A DNA stretch of 64,000 nucleotides from Acidobacteriota bacterium. GTDB lineage: Bacteria > Acidobacteriota > Terriglobia > Terriglobales > Acidobacteriaceae. This document shows, piece by piece, positions 49,191 through 57,726 of the stretch. Where the stretch lies: assembly GCA_013289795.1 (NCBI GenBank), contig JABCZH010000003.1:372001-436000 (forward strand). The letters run 5' to 3'. The position numbers and the translations under genes are program-made. The notes beneath the pieces were generated by a model. The model was not told the DNA's origin. It saw nothing but the letters and a program-made list of their open reading frames with translations, and did no database searches. Numbering within the stretch: the first letter of the stretch is position 1; the number at the start of each line of letters is the position of its first letter.

Positions 49191-50204
49191 TCAATCCGCG
49201 GCAACCAACTGGCCGCCTTCCGGTTGCTTCAAATTTACACCAATCGCAGTTTCCACTAAATCCGCGAGCGCTGAAATGAAGATCGGCGAATTATTCAATC
49301 CCGGCGTCATTTCGAATTGTGTGATCCCGAGCGTCGTCGCTTCGTGGCGGGCTTCATGATCAATCTCGCCCAGCGTTTCCAAGTGATCGGAGACAAAAGA
49401 AATTGGAACAATGCAGACTTCGCGCACGTTTTCCGCCGCCAGCGCGCGCAACGTCTTATGCAGGGAAGGCTGCAACCATCTGCTGGCGCCAACCTTACTC
49501 TGGTAGCAGAGGCGATGGCGATTGGCCCATCCAGCTCGCCGCATCACGAGTTCCACAGTTTCTTCAATCTGGCGCTGATATGGATCACCCTTCTCGATTA
49601 CGGACATTGGAACGCTGTGCGCGCTGAACACCAACTCCGCCCGGCGAGGATCGGGAAAGCGTGCCAGCGTCTCTTCGATCTTCTCGGCTAGCGCGTCCAA
49701 GTAAAGATGATGGCGATAGAACGGATCAACGCAATAAACCGGGACTGGATCCTGAAACTGCCGCCGCCACTCGTTCAAACTGCTGCCCGTCGTCGTGCAG
49801 GAGTAATGTGGATACAGCGGCAGCAGCACCACTTCATCGCACTGCGCCGCCCGAACCTGCTCAATCGCCTCGGCCGTAAACGGATGCCAGTAGCGCATAG
49901 CCACAAAACAGCGGGCGTCGATTCCTGATTCATTCAACCGCAACTGCAAAGTCCTCGCCTGCTGCTCGGTAAACCGCCGGATCGGCGAACCGCCCCCAAT
50001 CACCGCGTAATGATGCTGGACGTTGCGCGCGCGGGTGCTGGAAATCAGTTTGGCCAGGGGTTTGCGCCCGATGCGGGCAAAAGGGAAGTCAATAATGTCG
50101 GGGTCGCAGAAGAGATTAAAAAGAAATGGCTCGATGGCTTCCAGCGAGTCGGGCCCGCCCAACTGGAAGAGAACCACACCTGTCCGCCTTGATGAGTGCG
50201 CCAT
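49191..50204 (-). CDS. hemH: Ferrochelatase
   Basis: Inserts iron into a porphyrin as a last step of heme synthesis. 337 residues from the ATG at 50204 (an in-frame start at 50267 adds 21 residues of weak quality). Seen: GVVLFQLGGPDSLEAIEPFL, VAMRYWHPFTAEAIEQV, YPHYSCTTTGSSLNEW, VFSAHSVPMSVIEKGDPY with the catalytic His, and VPISFVSDHLETLGEIDHEA with the catalytic Glu. It stands directly upstream of the cytochrome operon. Confidence 0.96.
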   Translation of the reverse strand: MAHSSRRTGVVLFQLGGPDSLEAIEPFLFNLFCDPDIIDFPFARIGRKPLAKLISSTRARNVQHHYAVIGGGSPIRRFTEQQARTLQLRLNESGIDARCFVAMRYWHPFTAEAIEQVRAAQCDEVVLLPLYPHYSCTTTGSSLNEWRRQFQDPVPVYCVDPFYRHHLYLDALAEKIEETLARFPDPRRAELVFSAHSVPMSVIEKGDPYQRQIEETVELVMRRAGWANRHRLCYQSKVGASRWLQPSLHKTLRALAAENVREVCIVPISFVSDHLETLGEIDHEARHEATTLGITQFEMTPGLNNSPIFISALADLVETAIGVNLKQPEGGQLVAAD

Positions 50205-50282
50205 CCCCCTCAAATCCTTAACAACTATAAGAATATTAAGAACAAAAGAACAGAGGATGTTACTCAATCATGCGAGACTTCG

Positions 50283-51263
50283 TCAACGCGGAAGTGGTGG
50301 CGCGCAGGCTTGCCTCGCCGGACGGTGCACCGTAATCGCGCTCCCAATCTCGATACTCATCAGATCCTCCCCGACCTCCAGCGGACCATCGTAGGTCTTT
50401 CGAGTGTGCGGGACGACGTCGGGAACGTCGGGCGGGACGATGTGAGAATAGACCGCCAGCCGGGGCTTCACTTTCGAGAAGACAGTTCCTGCCTGCTCGG
50501 CGGTCGTGTGATGCTCGATGATCTTTTTCTCCTGATCCGAGGTATCGCCCTTTGCCATATCGCCGTATGCGGCTACGTCAATCACCTCGTGAATCAGAAC
50601 ATCCGTGCCCTGGGCGAAGCGGATCAAGTTTTCGGACGGACGAGTGTCACCCGACAACGTGACCGAATGGCCGGCATAATCGATACGGTAACCAAAGGCC
50701 GGCTTGATCTCGCCGTGATCGACCAGAAAAGCTGTGATCTTTACTCCGTTCTTGTTATAGACGACGCCTTCTTGAATGTCCTTGGCGATCACCATCGCAC
50801 CCCCGCCGGGCAGCTTGGTGTCTACGTCACGGCGGATGTGGATATCGAAGGCGTACGCTTCCTGCAAATGCTTCATCATCGCCTTGGTGCCTTTCGGACC
50901 CCACACTGGAAGCGGAGTATCGCGGCCCATGACCCATCCGGTCAGCCACAGATCCGGGATGCCGACGGTGTGGTCAGAGTGCAGGTGGGTAAGGAAGAGG
51001 CCGGTGATTGCGGTGAAGGGAATTTTCAGTTGATACAGACGCTGGGTGGCGCCTCGTCCGCAATCGAAAAGCAGCTTCTCTTTTCCGGCTTCCACCAAAA
51101 TGCTCGGTCCGAAGCGGGACATCACCGGGCGCGGGTTGCCGGTGCCGAGCAGCGTGATCTTGAAATCCTGCGCAAGCGAGGGAATGGCAAGAGCGGCCGT
51201 CATCGCCAGGGATAGGGCGACTCTGATCCAGGAAATCCGCAGTTGGGGCGAGACGGAGTTCAT
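50283..51263 (-). CDS. Secreted metallo-beta-lactamase-fold hydrolase
   Basis: A 326-residue exported enzyme: signal peptide (IRVALSLAMTAALAIPSLAQ, cleavage near 31), then an RNase Z/arylsulfatase-type metallo-beta-lactamase core with LLGTGNPRPVMSRFGPSILV, the zinc motif LTHLHSDHTVGIPDLWLTG and SVTLSGDTRPSENLIRFA. C-terminal HIVPPDVPDVVP is typical of the arylsulfatase-like group. Substrate unknown. It follows the isocitrate dehydrogenase gene by 24 bases on the same strand. Confidence 0.88.
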   Translation of the reverse strand: MNSVSPQLRISWIRVALSLAMTAALAIPSLAQDFKITLLGTGNPRPVMSRFGPSILVEAGKEKLLFDCGRGATQRLYQLKIPFTAITGLFLTHLHSDHTVGIPDLWLTGWVMGRDTPLPVWGPKGTKAMMKHLQEAYAFDIHIRRDVDTKLPGGGAMVIAKDIQEGVVYNKNGVKITAFLVDHGEIKPAFGYRIDYAGHSVTLSGDTRPSENLIRFAQGTDVLIHEVIDVAAYGDMAKGDTSDQEKKIIEHHTTAEQAGTVFSKVKPRLAVYSHIVPPDVPDVVPHTRKTYDGPLEVGEDLMSIEIGSAITVHRPARQACAPPLPR

Positions 51264-51287
51264 GATCTTCTGAAGGTCGAAAGCGAA

Positions 51288-52313
51288 CTAACTTGCGGGT
51301 TGCGCCACGCCCGTTTCCATGGCTCCAATGACTGAATCGGCAAACTCCGAGGTGCCGGCTTTTCCGCCGACATCTTTCGTGAGCTTGTCGCGGTCGCGAT
51401 AGACCTTTTCCAGGGCGTTGCGAATCTTCGTGGCCGCCTCGAACTCGCCGAGATGCCGCAGCATCAGCAGGGAACAGCGAATGAGCGCGGTGGGATTGGC
51501 GATGTTCTTGCCGGCGATATCGGGCGCTGAGCCGTGTACGGCTTCGAAGATCGAGCAGTGATCGCCTATGTTTGCGCTGGGTACCAGGCCCAGCCCGCCG
51601 ATAAACGCGGCGCACAGGTCGGAAATAATGTCACCGTAGAGGTTCTCCATCACAAGCACGTCGTACTGATAGGGGTTCATCACCAGCTGCATGCAGGTGT
51701 TGTCGACAATGTGCTCGGCGTAGGTGATTTCCGGAAAACCTTTGGCGACATCGCGGCAGCAGCGCAGGAAGAGGCCATCCGAAAGCTTCATGATGTTGGC
51801 TTTGTGGATGGCGTGGATCTTCTTGCGCTGATTCTTGCGGGCATATTCAAACGCGAACTTGGCAATGCGCGTGGAGGCTTTTTCGGTGATGATCTTGATG
51901 CTCTCGACCACACCCGGCACTACTTCGTGCTCGATGCCGGAGTACAGGCTCTCGGTGTTCTCGCGCACGATGATGAGATCCACCTGCGGATAGCGCGTGG
52001 GAATGTGTGGCAGGTTGCGGATGGGACGGAAGTTGGCGTACAGCTCAAACTGCTTGCGCAGGGTGACGTTGATGCTGGCAAACCCGCCGCCGACGGGTGT
52101 GGTTACCGGCCCCTTCAGACCGACCCGGGTGCGCTCGATCGACTCGCTCAGTTCTTTGGGAATGTATTCGTGGTACTTCTCGAAGGCTTCGGCACCGGCG
52201 GCGAAGGTCTCCCATTCGAACTTCAGGCCGGTGGCCTCGAGTATGCGTACGGTTGCCCGGGATACTTCGGGACCGATGCCATCGCCGGGGATCAGTGTGA
52301 TCTTGTGGGCCAT
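51288..52313 (-). CDS. NAD-type isocitrate dehydrogenase (isocitrate/isopropylmalate dehydrogenase family)
   Basis: Beta-decarboxylating dehydrogenase of 341 residues. The substrate loop SINVTLRKQFELYANFRPI has the Ser-x-Asn-x2-Leu-Arg pattern that marks isocitrate users rather than isopropylmalate users. Also seen: IPGDGIGPEV, VRENTESLYSGIEH, HKANIMKLSDGLF, DNTCMQLVMNP and GSAPDIAGKNIANPTA. Length (about 340) matches NAD-linked, short-type IDHs. No strong ribosome site. Role: citric acid cycle, oxidative decarboxylation to 2-oxoglutarate. Confidence 0.9.
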   Translation of the reverse strand: MAHKITLIPGDGIGPEVSRATVRILEATGLKFEWETFAAGAEAFEKYHEYIPKELSESIERTRVGLKGPVTTPVGGGFASINVTLRKQFELYANFRPIRNLPHIPTRYPQVDLIIVRENTESLYSGIEHEVVPGVVESIKIITEKASTRIAKFAFEYARKNQRKKIHAIHKANIMKLSDGLFLRCCRDVAKGFPEITYAEHIVDNTCMQLVMNPYQYDVLVMENLYGDIISDLCAAFIGGLGLVPSANIGDHCSIFEAVHGSAPDIAGKNIANPTALIRCSLLMLRHLGEFEAATKIRNALEKVYRDRDKLTKDVGGKAGTSEFADSVIGAMETGVAQPAS

Positions 52314-52375
52314 AAGCTTGTCTAGCGTTAATCAATATCTATCGGCAGAATCGCGATACAACTTGATTGCAGACA

Positions 52376-52870
52376 TCAATTCTTGACCACAGGCTTGGTG
52401 CGCAGTTCTGCCGCGTCTTTAGTCTTGAGCAGGTCTTTCAACTCGGTCATGAATTCCTGCACGTCCTTGAAATCGAGGTACACCGAAGCGAAGCGCACAT
52501 AGGCGACTTTGTCATAGCGGCGCAGGCGGCTCATGATCAGCTCGCCCAGTTCGCTGGTTTTGCGCTCGCGTTCGGCTGATTCAATCACAAAACTCTCGGC
52601 TTCGTTCACGATCTGTTCCAGCTTGCTGATCGGCACGGGCCGTTTCTCGCATGCGCGCAGCAGGCCGTTGAGGACTTTTTGACGGTCGAATTTCTCCCGC
52701 CGCCCGTCTTTCTTGACCACCATGTAGGGGATTTCGTCGATGCGTTCGTAGGTGGTGAAGCGCTTCTCGCACTTCAGGCACTCGCGACGGCGGCGGATGG
52801 AATCCGCCTCTTTGCTCTCGCGCGAATCCACCACTTTGTCATTCGCAAATCCGCAGAAAGGACACTTCAT
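52376..52870 (-). CDS. nrdR: Transcriptional repressor NrdR
   Basis: A 164-residue repressor of ribonucleotide reductase genes. Zinc ribbon MKCPFCGFANDKVVDSRESK with two further cysteines (ECLKCEKRFTTYERI), then an ATP-cone domain (VVKKDGRREKFDRQKVLNGL). Start at ATG 52870 gives the canonical N-terminus; upstream sequence in frame is not conserved. It binds NrdR boxes in nrd promoters, none of which is seen here. Confidence 0.97.
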   Translation of the reverse strand: MKCPFCGFANDKVVDSRESKEADSIRRRRECLKCEKRFTTYERIDEIPYMVVKKDGRREKFDRQKVLNGLLRACEKRPVPISKLEQIVNEAESFVIESAERERKTSELGELIMSRLRRYDKVAYVRFASVYLDFKDVQEFMTELKDLLKTKDAAELRTKPVVKN

Positions 52871-52949
52871 GGGGCTTAGGAGTTGAACTACAGATTGTAA
52901 CAGGGCATCGGCGATTGGTCTTTGCGCGAGACTTAAGAGTACTCGGCTG

Positions 52950-53159
52950 CTACCTCGAGTTTCCAATGATCACAAAGACAGCGGCGGCGAACCCGCCTCC
53001 GATAAGTAGGCACAATAGGCGGCCCCAAATAGGAATGGGCCAAACGGCACGCGGAGACTGACCGCGTCGTTTGCGCAACGCGCCCGTGACGGCGCCCTGG
53101 AGAAAATAGATGGCCAAAAACCCCAACCACATGACGTAGATGATGGAACTCACGCTCAT
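52950..53159 (-). CDS. Small two-helix membrane protein
   Basis: A 69-residue protein with two helices (IIYVMWLGFLAIYFLQGAVT and LLCLLIGGGFAAAVFVIIG) split by a basic KRRGQSPRAVWPIPIWG loop. Its ATG overlaps the stop of the upstream flippase-like gene (ATGA), so it is a real, co-translated gene. No family recognised. Confidence 0.7.
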   Translation of the reverse strand: MSVSSIIYVMWLGFLAIYFLQGAVTGALRKRRGQSPRAVWPIPIWGRLLCLLIGGGFAAAVFVIIGNSR

Positions 53160-54220
53160 GTCGGTTCGGAAACCGCAGCCTCCGCCTTCTCGCTCTCCTC
53201 CGCCACCTTTCGCAGGGACAACCGCTCATGATGAGCGAACAGCAATCCGACTGGCACAATCGCCACAAAACTCATCAGCCAGAGCAGGATTCCGCAACTT
53301 ACCGCCAACTCGCGCGGCACGTCGAACACTTTGTCGAGCACTTCGATGGTTGCCAGTTGCGCTCCGCCACCTACGCCTGGCAATTGCAGCATCGATCCCA
53401 CCATGCTCGAGCCCATCAGCAACAATACTTTGGTCACGCTCATGAACTGCATGGGCGCGCCGTAAGCGTGAGTGACTTCTTTATAGCTGACGGCGATCAT
53501 CCACCACATCAGCACCGACACTACGGAGATTTGAAGTAGGGCGAAGACGCCGTGAATCGTGTTCAGCCCGCTGGCAAATTCGCGGATGCGCAGGGCAATC
53601 CGATGTCCCAGATTTTTCGCTAGATGAGCGAAGCGGGACTCCACCCAATCGGCAACACTCGGACCGCGATAGCTAATCAGCAGGGTGACGGCAACCAATC
53701 CCAACACCAGTGCCGAAAGCATGTATCCCGAAACATGCAGCCAGTGGTCATAAACGGGACGCGCCTGGGCAAAAGCCCGCAGCTTGGTAGGAAGAAATAT
53801 GCCACCGACCATGAGCACAGTAAAAGCGGCAAGGTCGAAGATGCGTTCGACCATCCACACCGCCAACTGCGACGAAAAGCTCAGGTTCAGCCGGCGCGCG
53901 ATTAAGTAGGGGCGAATCAGTTCTCCGGGGCGACCGAGCAAAGCCAGACCAGTGAAACCTACAACCGTGGGCGAAATCAGGCCTAGCGTTGAGGCGTCAC
54001 GGCGCACTGGACGGAGGAAAATCTTCCAGCGATAGGCGCGGAGTAAATAGGCGAAATAGGTAAACAGCACGCCGTGCATGACGTGCCGCCAGCTCACATC
54101 GCGAGTGTTGTCGAGGAATTTCTCCCAATCGAAGGTGCGCCAGTGCTGGAATTGTAGATACACCAGTCCGGCCAGAACGGCCAGAACCACTCCGTAAATC
54201 AAGGCACGCGATTTGTTCAT
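53156..54220 (-). CDS. Flippase-like membrane protein (UPF0104/lysylphosphatidylglycerol synthase TM domain)
   Basis: A 354-residue protein with about eight helices in the UPF0104 pattern: HVMHGVLFTYFAYLLRAYRW, LRPVRRDASTLGLISPTVVG FTGLALLGRPGELIRPY, the VERIFDLAAFTVLMVG motif, and QLPGVGGGAQLATIEVLDKV. The family includes the YbhN type and the membrane part of MprF. A role in lipid or polyprenol flipping is likely but no substrate can be named. Confidence 0.88.
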   Translation of the reverse strand: MNKSRALIYGVVLAVLAGLVYLQFQHWRTFDWEKFLDNTRDVSWRHVMHGVLFTYFAYLLRAYRWKIFLRPVRRDASTLGLISPTVVGFTGLALLGRPGELIRPYLIARRLNLSFSSQLAVWMVERIFDLAAFTVLMVGGIFLPTKLRAFAQARPVYDHWLHVSGYMLSALVLGLVAVTLLISYRGPSVADWVESRFAHLAKNLGHRIALRIREFASGLNTIHGVFALLQISVVSVLMWWMIAVSYKEVTHAYGAPMQFMSVTKVLLLMGSSMVGSMLQLPGVGGGAQLATIEVLDKVFDVPRELAVSCGILLWLMSFVAIVPVGLLFAHHERLSLRKVAEESEKAEAAVSEPT

Positions 54221-54323
54221 GGATGGAATGAAAACGACGCTACGCCCGGCACTTGTTGAAGGTAACTGAACGGGGAGGAAGGGTCAACGCTGGGTTGGGT
54301 AACGAAGTCGTTAAGCCGGCAAG

Positions 54324-55025
54324 CTAGCGGGACAATGGAGTCGGCTTTGCAGGCTGCGTCTTGTGTGCGCTTGCTTTCTTAATCGCCGCCGCTTTCTGTT
54401 CCGCGAGCTTCTGGCGATTGAAGTCGCGAACCACTCTGGTCACATAGGCCTGGGTTTCGTAATAAGGAGGCACGCCGTGATACTGCTCCACTCGCTGCGG
54501 CCCGGCGTTATACGCTGCCAACGCCTTGATCAAATCAAAGTTGTAACGGACCAGTAGCTCCCGCAGATAACGGGTGCCGCCGTCGACGTTCGTCGCGGGA
54601 TCAAAGGGGTCAGCCACGCCCAACTGCGCTGCCGTTTGCGGTTCCAGTTGCATCAGGCCCATCGCTCCTTTGCGGGACACCGCCTTCGGGTTGAACCCGC
54701 TTTCTGCGCGGATCACGCTATTCACCAGATCGGGATCAAGATGATAGCGGTGGCTGGCCGAGCCGACCACATCGGGCAACTTCAGTGCGGCGGTCCCCGG
54801 AGCAGGTGCCAGATCTTGCTCGAAGTGGTCAACCTCGGAGTTCTGAACGTCCACATATCCGCTTCCGTCACTGTTCATGTAGAGCCGCGTAACCTCGCCG
54901 ATGACCTCCCGGCGCTCATGCCGGATGGAGAACCCGTTGCGCAGGACGGCAACATCCGCCGTGAAACCGCGGACCGAGACGGCCAGGAAGGCCAGTACCA
55001 CCACGAATTTCTCGATGCTGCGCAT
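54324..55025 (-). CDS. Secreted lytic transglycosylase (SLT domain)
   Basis: A 233-residue exported enzyme that cuts glycan strands of peptidoglycan. Signal peptide at residues 1-23 (FVVVLAFLAVSVRGFTAD). The SLT catalytic region: SVIRAESGFNPKAVSRKGAM with the catalytic Glu, GLMQLEPQTAAQLGVADPFD and NVDGGTRYLRELLVRY, KALAAYNAGPQRVEQYHGVP. A beta-strand-rich N-terminal part (RNGFSIRHERREVIGEVTRL) is unassigned. Start ATG 55025 lies one base after the HAD gene stop, so they are coupled. Confidence 0.93.
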   Translation of the reverse strand: MRSIEKFVVVLAFLAVSVRGFTADVAVLRNGFSIRHERREVIGEVTRLYMNSDGSGYVDVQNSEVDHFEQDLAPAPGTAALKLPDVVGSASHRYHLDPDLVNSVIRAESGFNPKAVSRKGAMGLMQLEPQTAAQLGVADPFDPATNVDGGTRYLRELLVRYNFDLIKALAAYNAGPQRVEQYHGVPPYYETQAYVTRVVRDFNRQKLAEQKAAAIKKASAHKTQPAKPTPLSR

Positions 55026-55026
55026 A

Positions 55027-55899
55027 CTAAACCTGCACCCGTGCCCGTCCCAGAACCTGCTCAATTGCGGCTGCGACCCCGTTCTCGGCGTTCGACAGGG
55101 TTACCGCCCAGCCCTTGGCCCGCAACTCTTCTGATGCATTCCCCATGATAAAGGGCGATCCGGCGTAGGCAAGCATCTCAATGTCGTTATAGTTGTCACC
55201 AATGGCCATGACCTGTTCGCGGGGGATAGCGCGGAAATTGGCCCAACGCTCGAGCGCGTGGCCCTTGGTGCATCCGCGATTGAGCACGTCAACAATGGAG
55301 AGATCGCGCACTGGATACTCGGTGCGGAGCACAGTAAATTGCTCTTCAACTGCGCTGGCCGCCAGCCTCTCTAACACCTGATGCATACGCGCGATCGGGC
55401 CGCAGAACATGGCCTGCACCGGATCCTGGGTCAGGGAATCTTCCAGCGGAATCACAAAATCGATGTATTCCAGATTCTTCTCCAGCCAGCGCTGAATGCT
55501 GGCGTTCAGTTCGCGCATGTGCTCCAGTACGATGGCGCCTTTGCCCTCGGTGTCGAAAGTCAGCACGGTATTGCCGCGAAATTCGCGCATTTCCTCGCAC
55601 AGCCTGCGGCAAGCCTCTACTGGCAGCAGGTCGCGATGGAACGTTTCACCCGCCAGCGACCGCGTGACCGCGCCGTTGGAGCTGATCACCCAGAGGTCAA
55701 ATCCCAGTTGCTGGGCAATCGGCAGGGCAAACCTGTGCCGCCGCCCTGTAACCAGAACGATCTCGACCCCCTCTTCTTGCGCTCGGCGCAAAGCTGCCAT
55801 GTCAGGGTCGGAAATCTGGAGTTGGGGATTGAGCAAAGTGCCGTCGATATCGGCGGCCAGCAGGCGGATGGAAGGGGTCACCACAGTTGATTCTAACAT
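55027..55899 (-). CDS. HAD-superfamily phosphatase, Cof type
   Basis: A 290-residue phosphatase. Motif I LLAADIDGTLLNPQLQ, motif II LVTGRRH/ISSNGAV, motif III around KGHALERWANFRAIP, motif IV VMAIGDNYNDIEMLAYAG. The C2-type cap is of the Cof/YwpJ group, which hydrolyses sugar phosphates or cofactors. Start ATG 55899 was preferred; an in-frame longer N-terminus from 55992 overlaps the divergent gene's promoter region. Substrate unknown. Confidence 0.92.
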   Translation of the reverse strand: MLESTVVTPSIRLLAADIDGTLLNPQLQISDPDMAALRRAQEEGVEIVLVTGRRHRFALPIAQQLGFDLWVISSNGAVTRSLAGETFHRDLLPVEACRRLCEEMREFRGNTVLTFDTEGKGAIVLEHMRELNASIQRWLEKNLEYIDFVIPLEDSLTQDPVQAMFCGPIARMHQVLERLAASAVEEQFTVLRTEYPVRDLSIVDVLNRGCTKGHALERWANFRAIPREQVMAIGDNYNDIEMLAYAGSPFIMGNASEELRAKGWAVTLSNAENGVAAAIEQVLGRARVQV

Positions 55900-55951
55900 C
55901 GGCCTCGGGTCGCATGATTCCGGCCCTCCCATGCTATAGTCCGATGAAACC

Positions 55952-56689
55952 ATGGGATCGTTGATCTTCCTATTTTTTCCCTGGGGAATCATCCTTCAGG
56001 CGGTGGCGATTGTGCACTTTATACGCCGCCGCCCGGACGGCTATTGGCTGTGGATCATCATCTTCTTCGGGGGACTTGGGGCGCTGATCTACATTGCCGC
56101 CGAAGTCATTCCTGACGCTGGGTTGCTGGGCCAATCGTTTAAAGTCTTTCCCCGCCGAAGGCGCATTCACGAACTTGAAGCCGCGATCCTCGACAATCCG
56201 TCGGCCGGCAACTATGAAGAGCTGGCAGATTTGTACCTGGAGGAGGGGAATTACGCACGCGCCCGCCAGTGCTATGACAAGGCCATCTCCGCCCGCACCG
56301 ATTCCCCAGACCCGTTTTACCGCCGCGGGATCGCCGAGGTCGAGATGGGCGACTTCGCAGCGGCCGTCAGCGATCTGGAGCGCGTTGTGTCGCAGAACTC
56401 AACCTACGACTTTCATCGCGCTGCCGGTTTGCTGGCTCATGCCTATGCCAACACCGGCCAGGCGGAAAAGGCCGAGGGTCTGTTTCGCGAAGTCACGAAG
56501 ATCTCGACTGCATCAGAGACTTACTACAACTATGCCAGCTTCCTGGCGTCCCAGAAGCGCCCTGCCGAAGCCCGCGAGTGGGCGCAGCGCATTCTGGATA
56601 AGAAACCCACGATGCCAGCCTACCAGCGCCGCCGCGAGCGCCCCTGGTTCCGTAAAGCGACAGCCCTGTTGCTGCGGTTGCGGGGCTAG
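55952..56689 (+). CDS. Membrane-anchored TPR protein (PLDc_N-like N-terminus)
   Basis: A 245-residue protein. Two N-terminal helices (LIFLFFPWGIILQAVAIVHF and YWLWIIIFFGGLGALIYIAA) with RRRPDGYW between them resemble the PLDc_N membrane segment. The cytoplasmic part (about 80-235) contains TPRs: NYEELADLYLEEGNYARARQ CYDKAI, DPFYRRGIAEVEMGDFAAAV, FHRAAGLLAHAYANTGQAEK. A scaffold role is likely. Divergent from the HAD gene. Confidence 0.82.
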   Translation: MGSLIFLFFPWGIILQAVAIVHFIRRRPDGYWLWIIIFFGGLGALIYIAAEVIPDAGLLGQSFKVFPRRRRIHELEAAILDNPSAGNYEELADLYLEEGNYARARQCYDKAISARTDSPDPFYRRGIAEVEMGDFAAAVSDLERVVSQNSTYDFHRAAGLLAHAYANTGQAEKAEGLFREVTKISTASETYYNYASFLASQKRPAEAREWAQRILDKKPTMPAYQRRRERPWFRKATALLLRLRG

Positions 56690-56755
56690 AGCAGCTTTAG
56701 GCGCTGCGCTGAAAAGTTGGCAGTTGGCAAAGTTTCCTGCTATCTTGCCAGCTTC

Positions 56756-57325
56756 ATGAAGAACTTTCTGGTTGCGGCGGCGCTGTTGCTGGGTTCACTG
56801 TGCTGGGCGCAGGCGCGTCCGGAAGAAGGTGGAAACGAGCTTCAGGTGTGGACGGGCGGCGGCCACTCGGTGCCGGGTGGCACGGCGGACACCGGGGTGT
56901 GGAATGTGGGCGTGCGCTATGGGTGGATTCTGACGCAGCCGCACGGACCGGGCTTTCTCAAGGGTAGATTCGAGTACGTGGTGGATGCCACACCGGTGTT
57001 CATGGTGTTTCAGAAGTCGAATACGGCGTATGGAGGAGGGTTCAGTCCGCTGGGATTGAAGTGGGACTTTGCCACGCGGGGCGCGGTGGCGCCCTATCTT
57101 GAGCTGAATGGTGGGACGCTGTTTACCAACAAGGATGTTCCCGCCGGCAGCAACGATGTGAACTTTACCTCGGCTGCGGCGTTCGGAGTGCATGTATTCA
57201 GGAAGTATGCGTGGAGTGTAGAAGCTCGTTATTTGCACATTTCGAATGCTGGGTTGGCGACACCGAATCGTGGGATCAATACGGTGCAGGTTAGGCTGGG
57301 GATTGGGAAGTTCTGGCACCGTTAG
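56756..57325 (+). CDS. PagL-like outer-membrane acyloxyacyl hydrolase family protein
   Basis: A 189-residue exported beta-barrel. Signal peptide at 1-20 (KNFLVAAALLLGSLCWAQA). The C-terminal strand carries YLHISNAGLATPNRGIN, the PagL (lipid A 3-O-deacylase) pattern with His161 and Ser163. In PagL a catalytic Glu lies 14 residues after this His; here residue 175 is Asn, so activity is uncertain. Start ATG 56756 was chosen over 56717 because of the signal peptide. Confidence 0.75.
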   Translation: MKNFLVAAALLLGSLCWAQARPEEGGNELQVWTGGGHSVPGGTADTGVWNVGVRYGWILTQPHGPGFLKGRFEYVVDATPVFMVFQKSNTAYGGGFSPLGLKWDFATRGAVAPYLELNGGTLFTNKDVPAGSNDVNFTSAAAFGVHVFRKYAWSVEARYLHISNAGLATPNRGINTVQVRLGIGKFWHR

Positions 57326-57333
57326 CACAAAAC

Positions 57334-57369
57334 CCTTAACCACAGAGGGCACAGAGGTTCACAGAAGTC
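57334..57369. repeat. CACAGAG intergenic repeat
   Basis: CTTAACCACAGAGGGCACAG then AGGTTCACAGAAGTCC: three CACAGA units at 10-base spacing between the PagL-like gene and the next small gene. Confidence 0.75.
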
Positions 57370-57377
57370 CTACGTAG

Positions 57378-57593
57378 TCAGGGTTTGCTATTCGATTTGG
57401 TTGCTCGTCTCATTCGTATCAAGAGAAAGACTAGGCCACCCATAAAGGCGAAGCGGACGGTCAACCCTAAAGCGATTCCCCACCACGCGACTCCCTCGGA
57501 CAATTCGCCCCAGTGTGCCAGCTTCCAAACAAGGTCGAGGCAATACAGGACGAGAAGAAGTAGTACAACCTTTTCCCATGTTTTCGGTTTCAT
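57378..57593 (-). CDS. Small two-helix membrane protein
   Basis: A 71-residue protein with two helices (WEKVVLLLLVLYCLDLVWKL and IALGLTVRFAFMGGLVFLL) and a basic C-terminal tail (RMRRATKSNSKP). Not recognised. It converges on the PagL-like gene; the ATG at 57593 has no strong ribosome site, so the call is moderate. Confidence 0.5.
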   Translation of the reverse strand: MKPKTWEKVVLLLLVLYCLDLVWKLAHWGELSEGVAWWGIALGLTVRFAFMGGLVFLLIRMRRATKSNSKP

Positions 57594-57726
57594 GCTGTGT
57601 CGACCTTAGCTGTCCCATAGTCCCACCGTTTCCACCATACTTCAACCGTGATCTAACCCGTCCGATTCGCGGTCGTGCGTCTTCAAGGTTGCGGCATTAC
57701 GACCCACCCAGCTATTCTTCTGGCTT

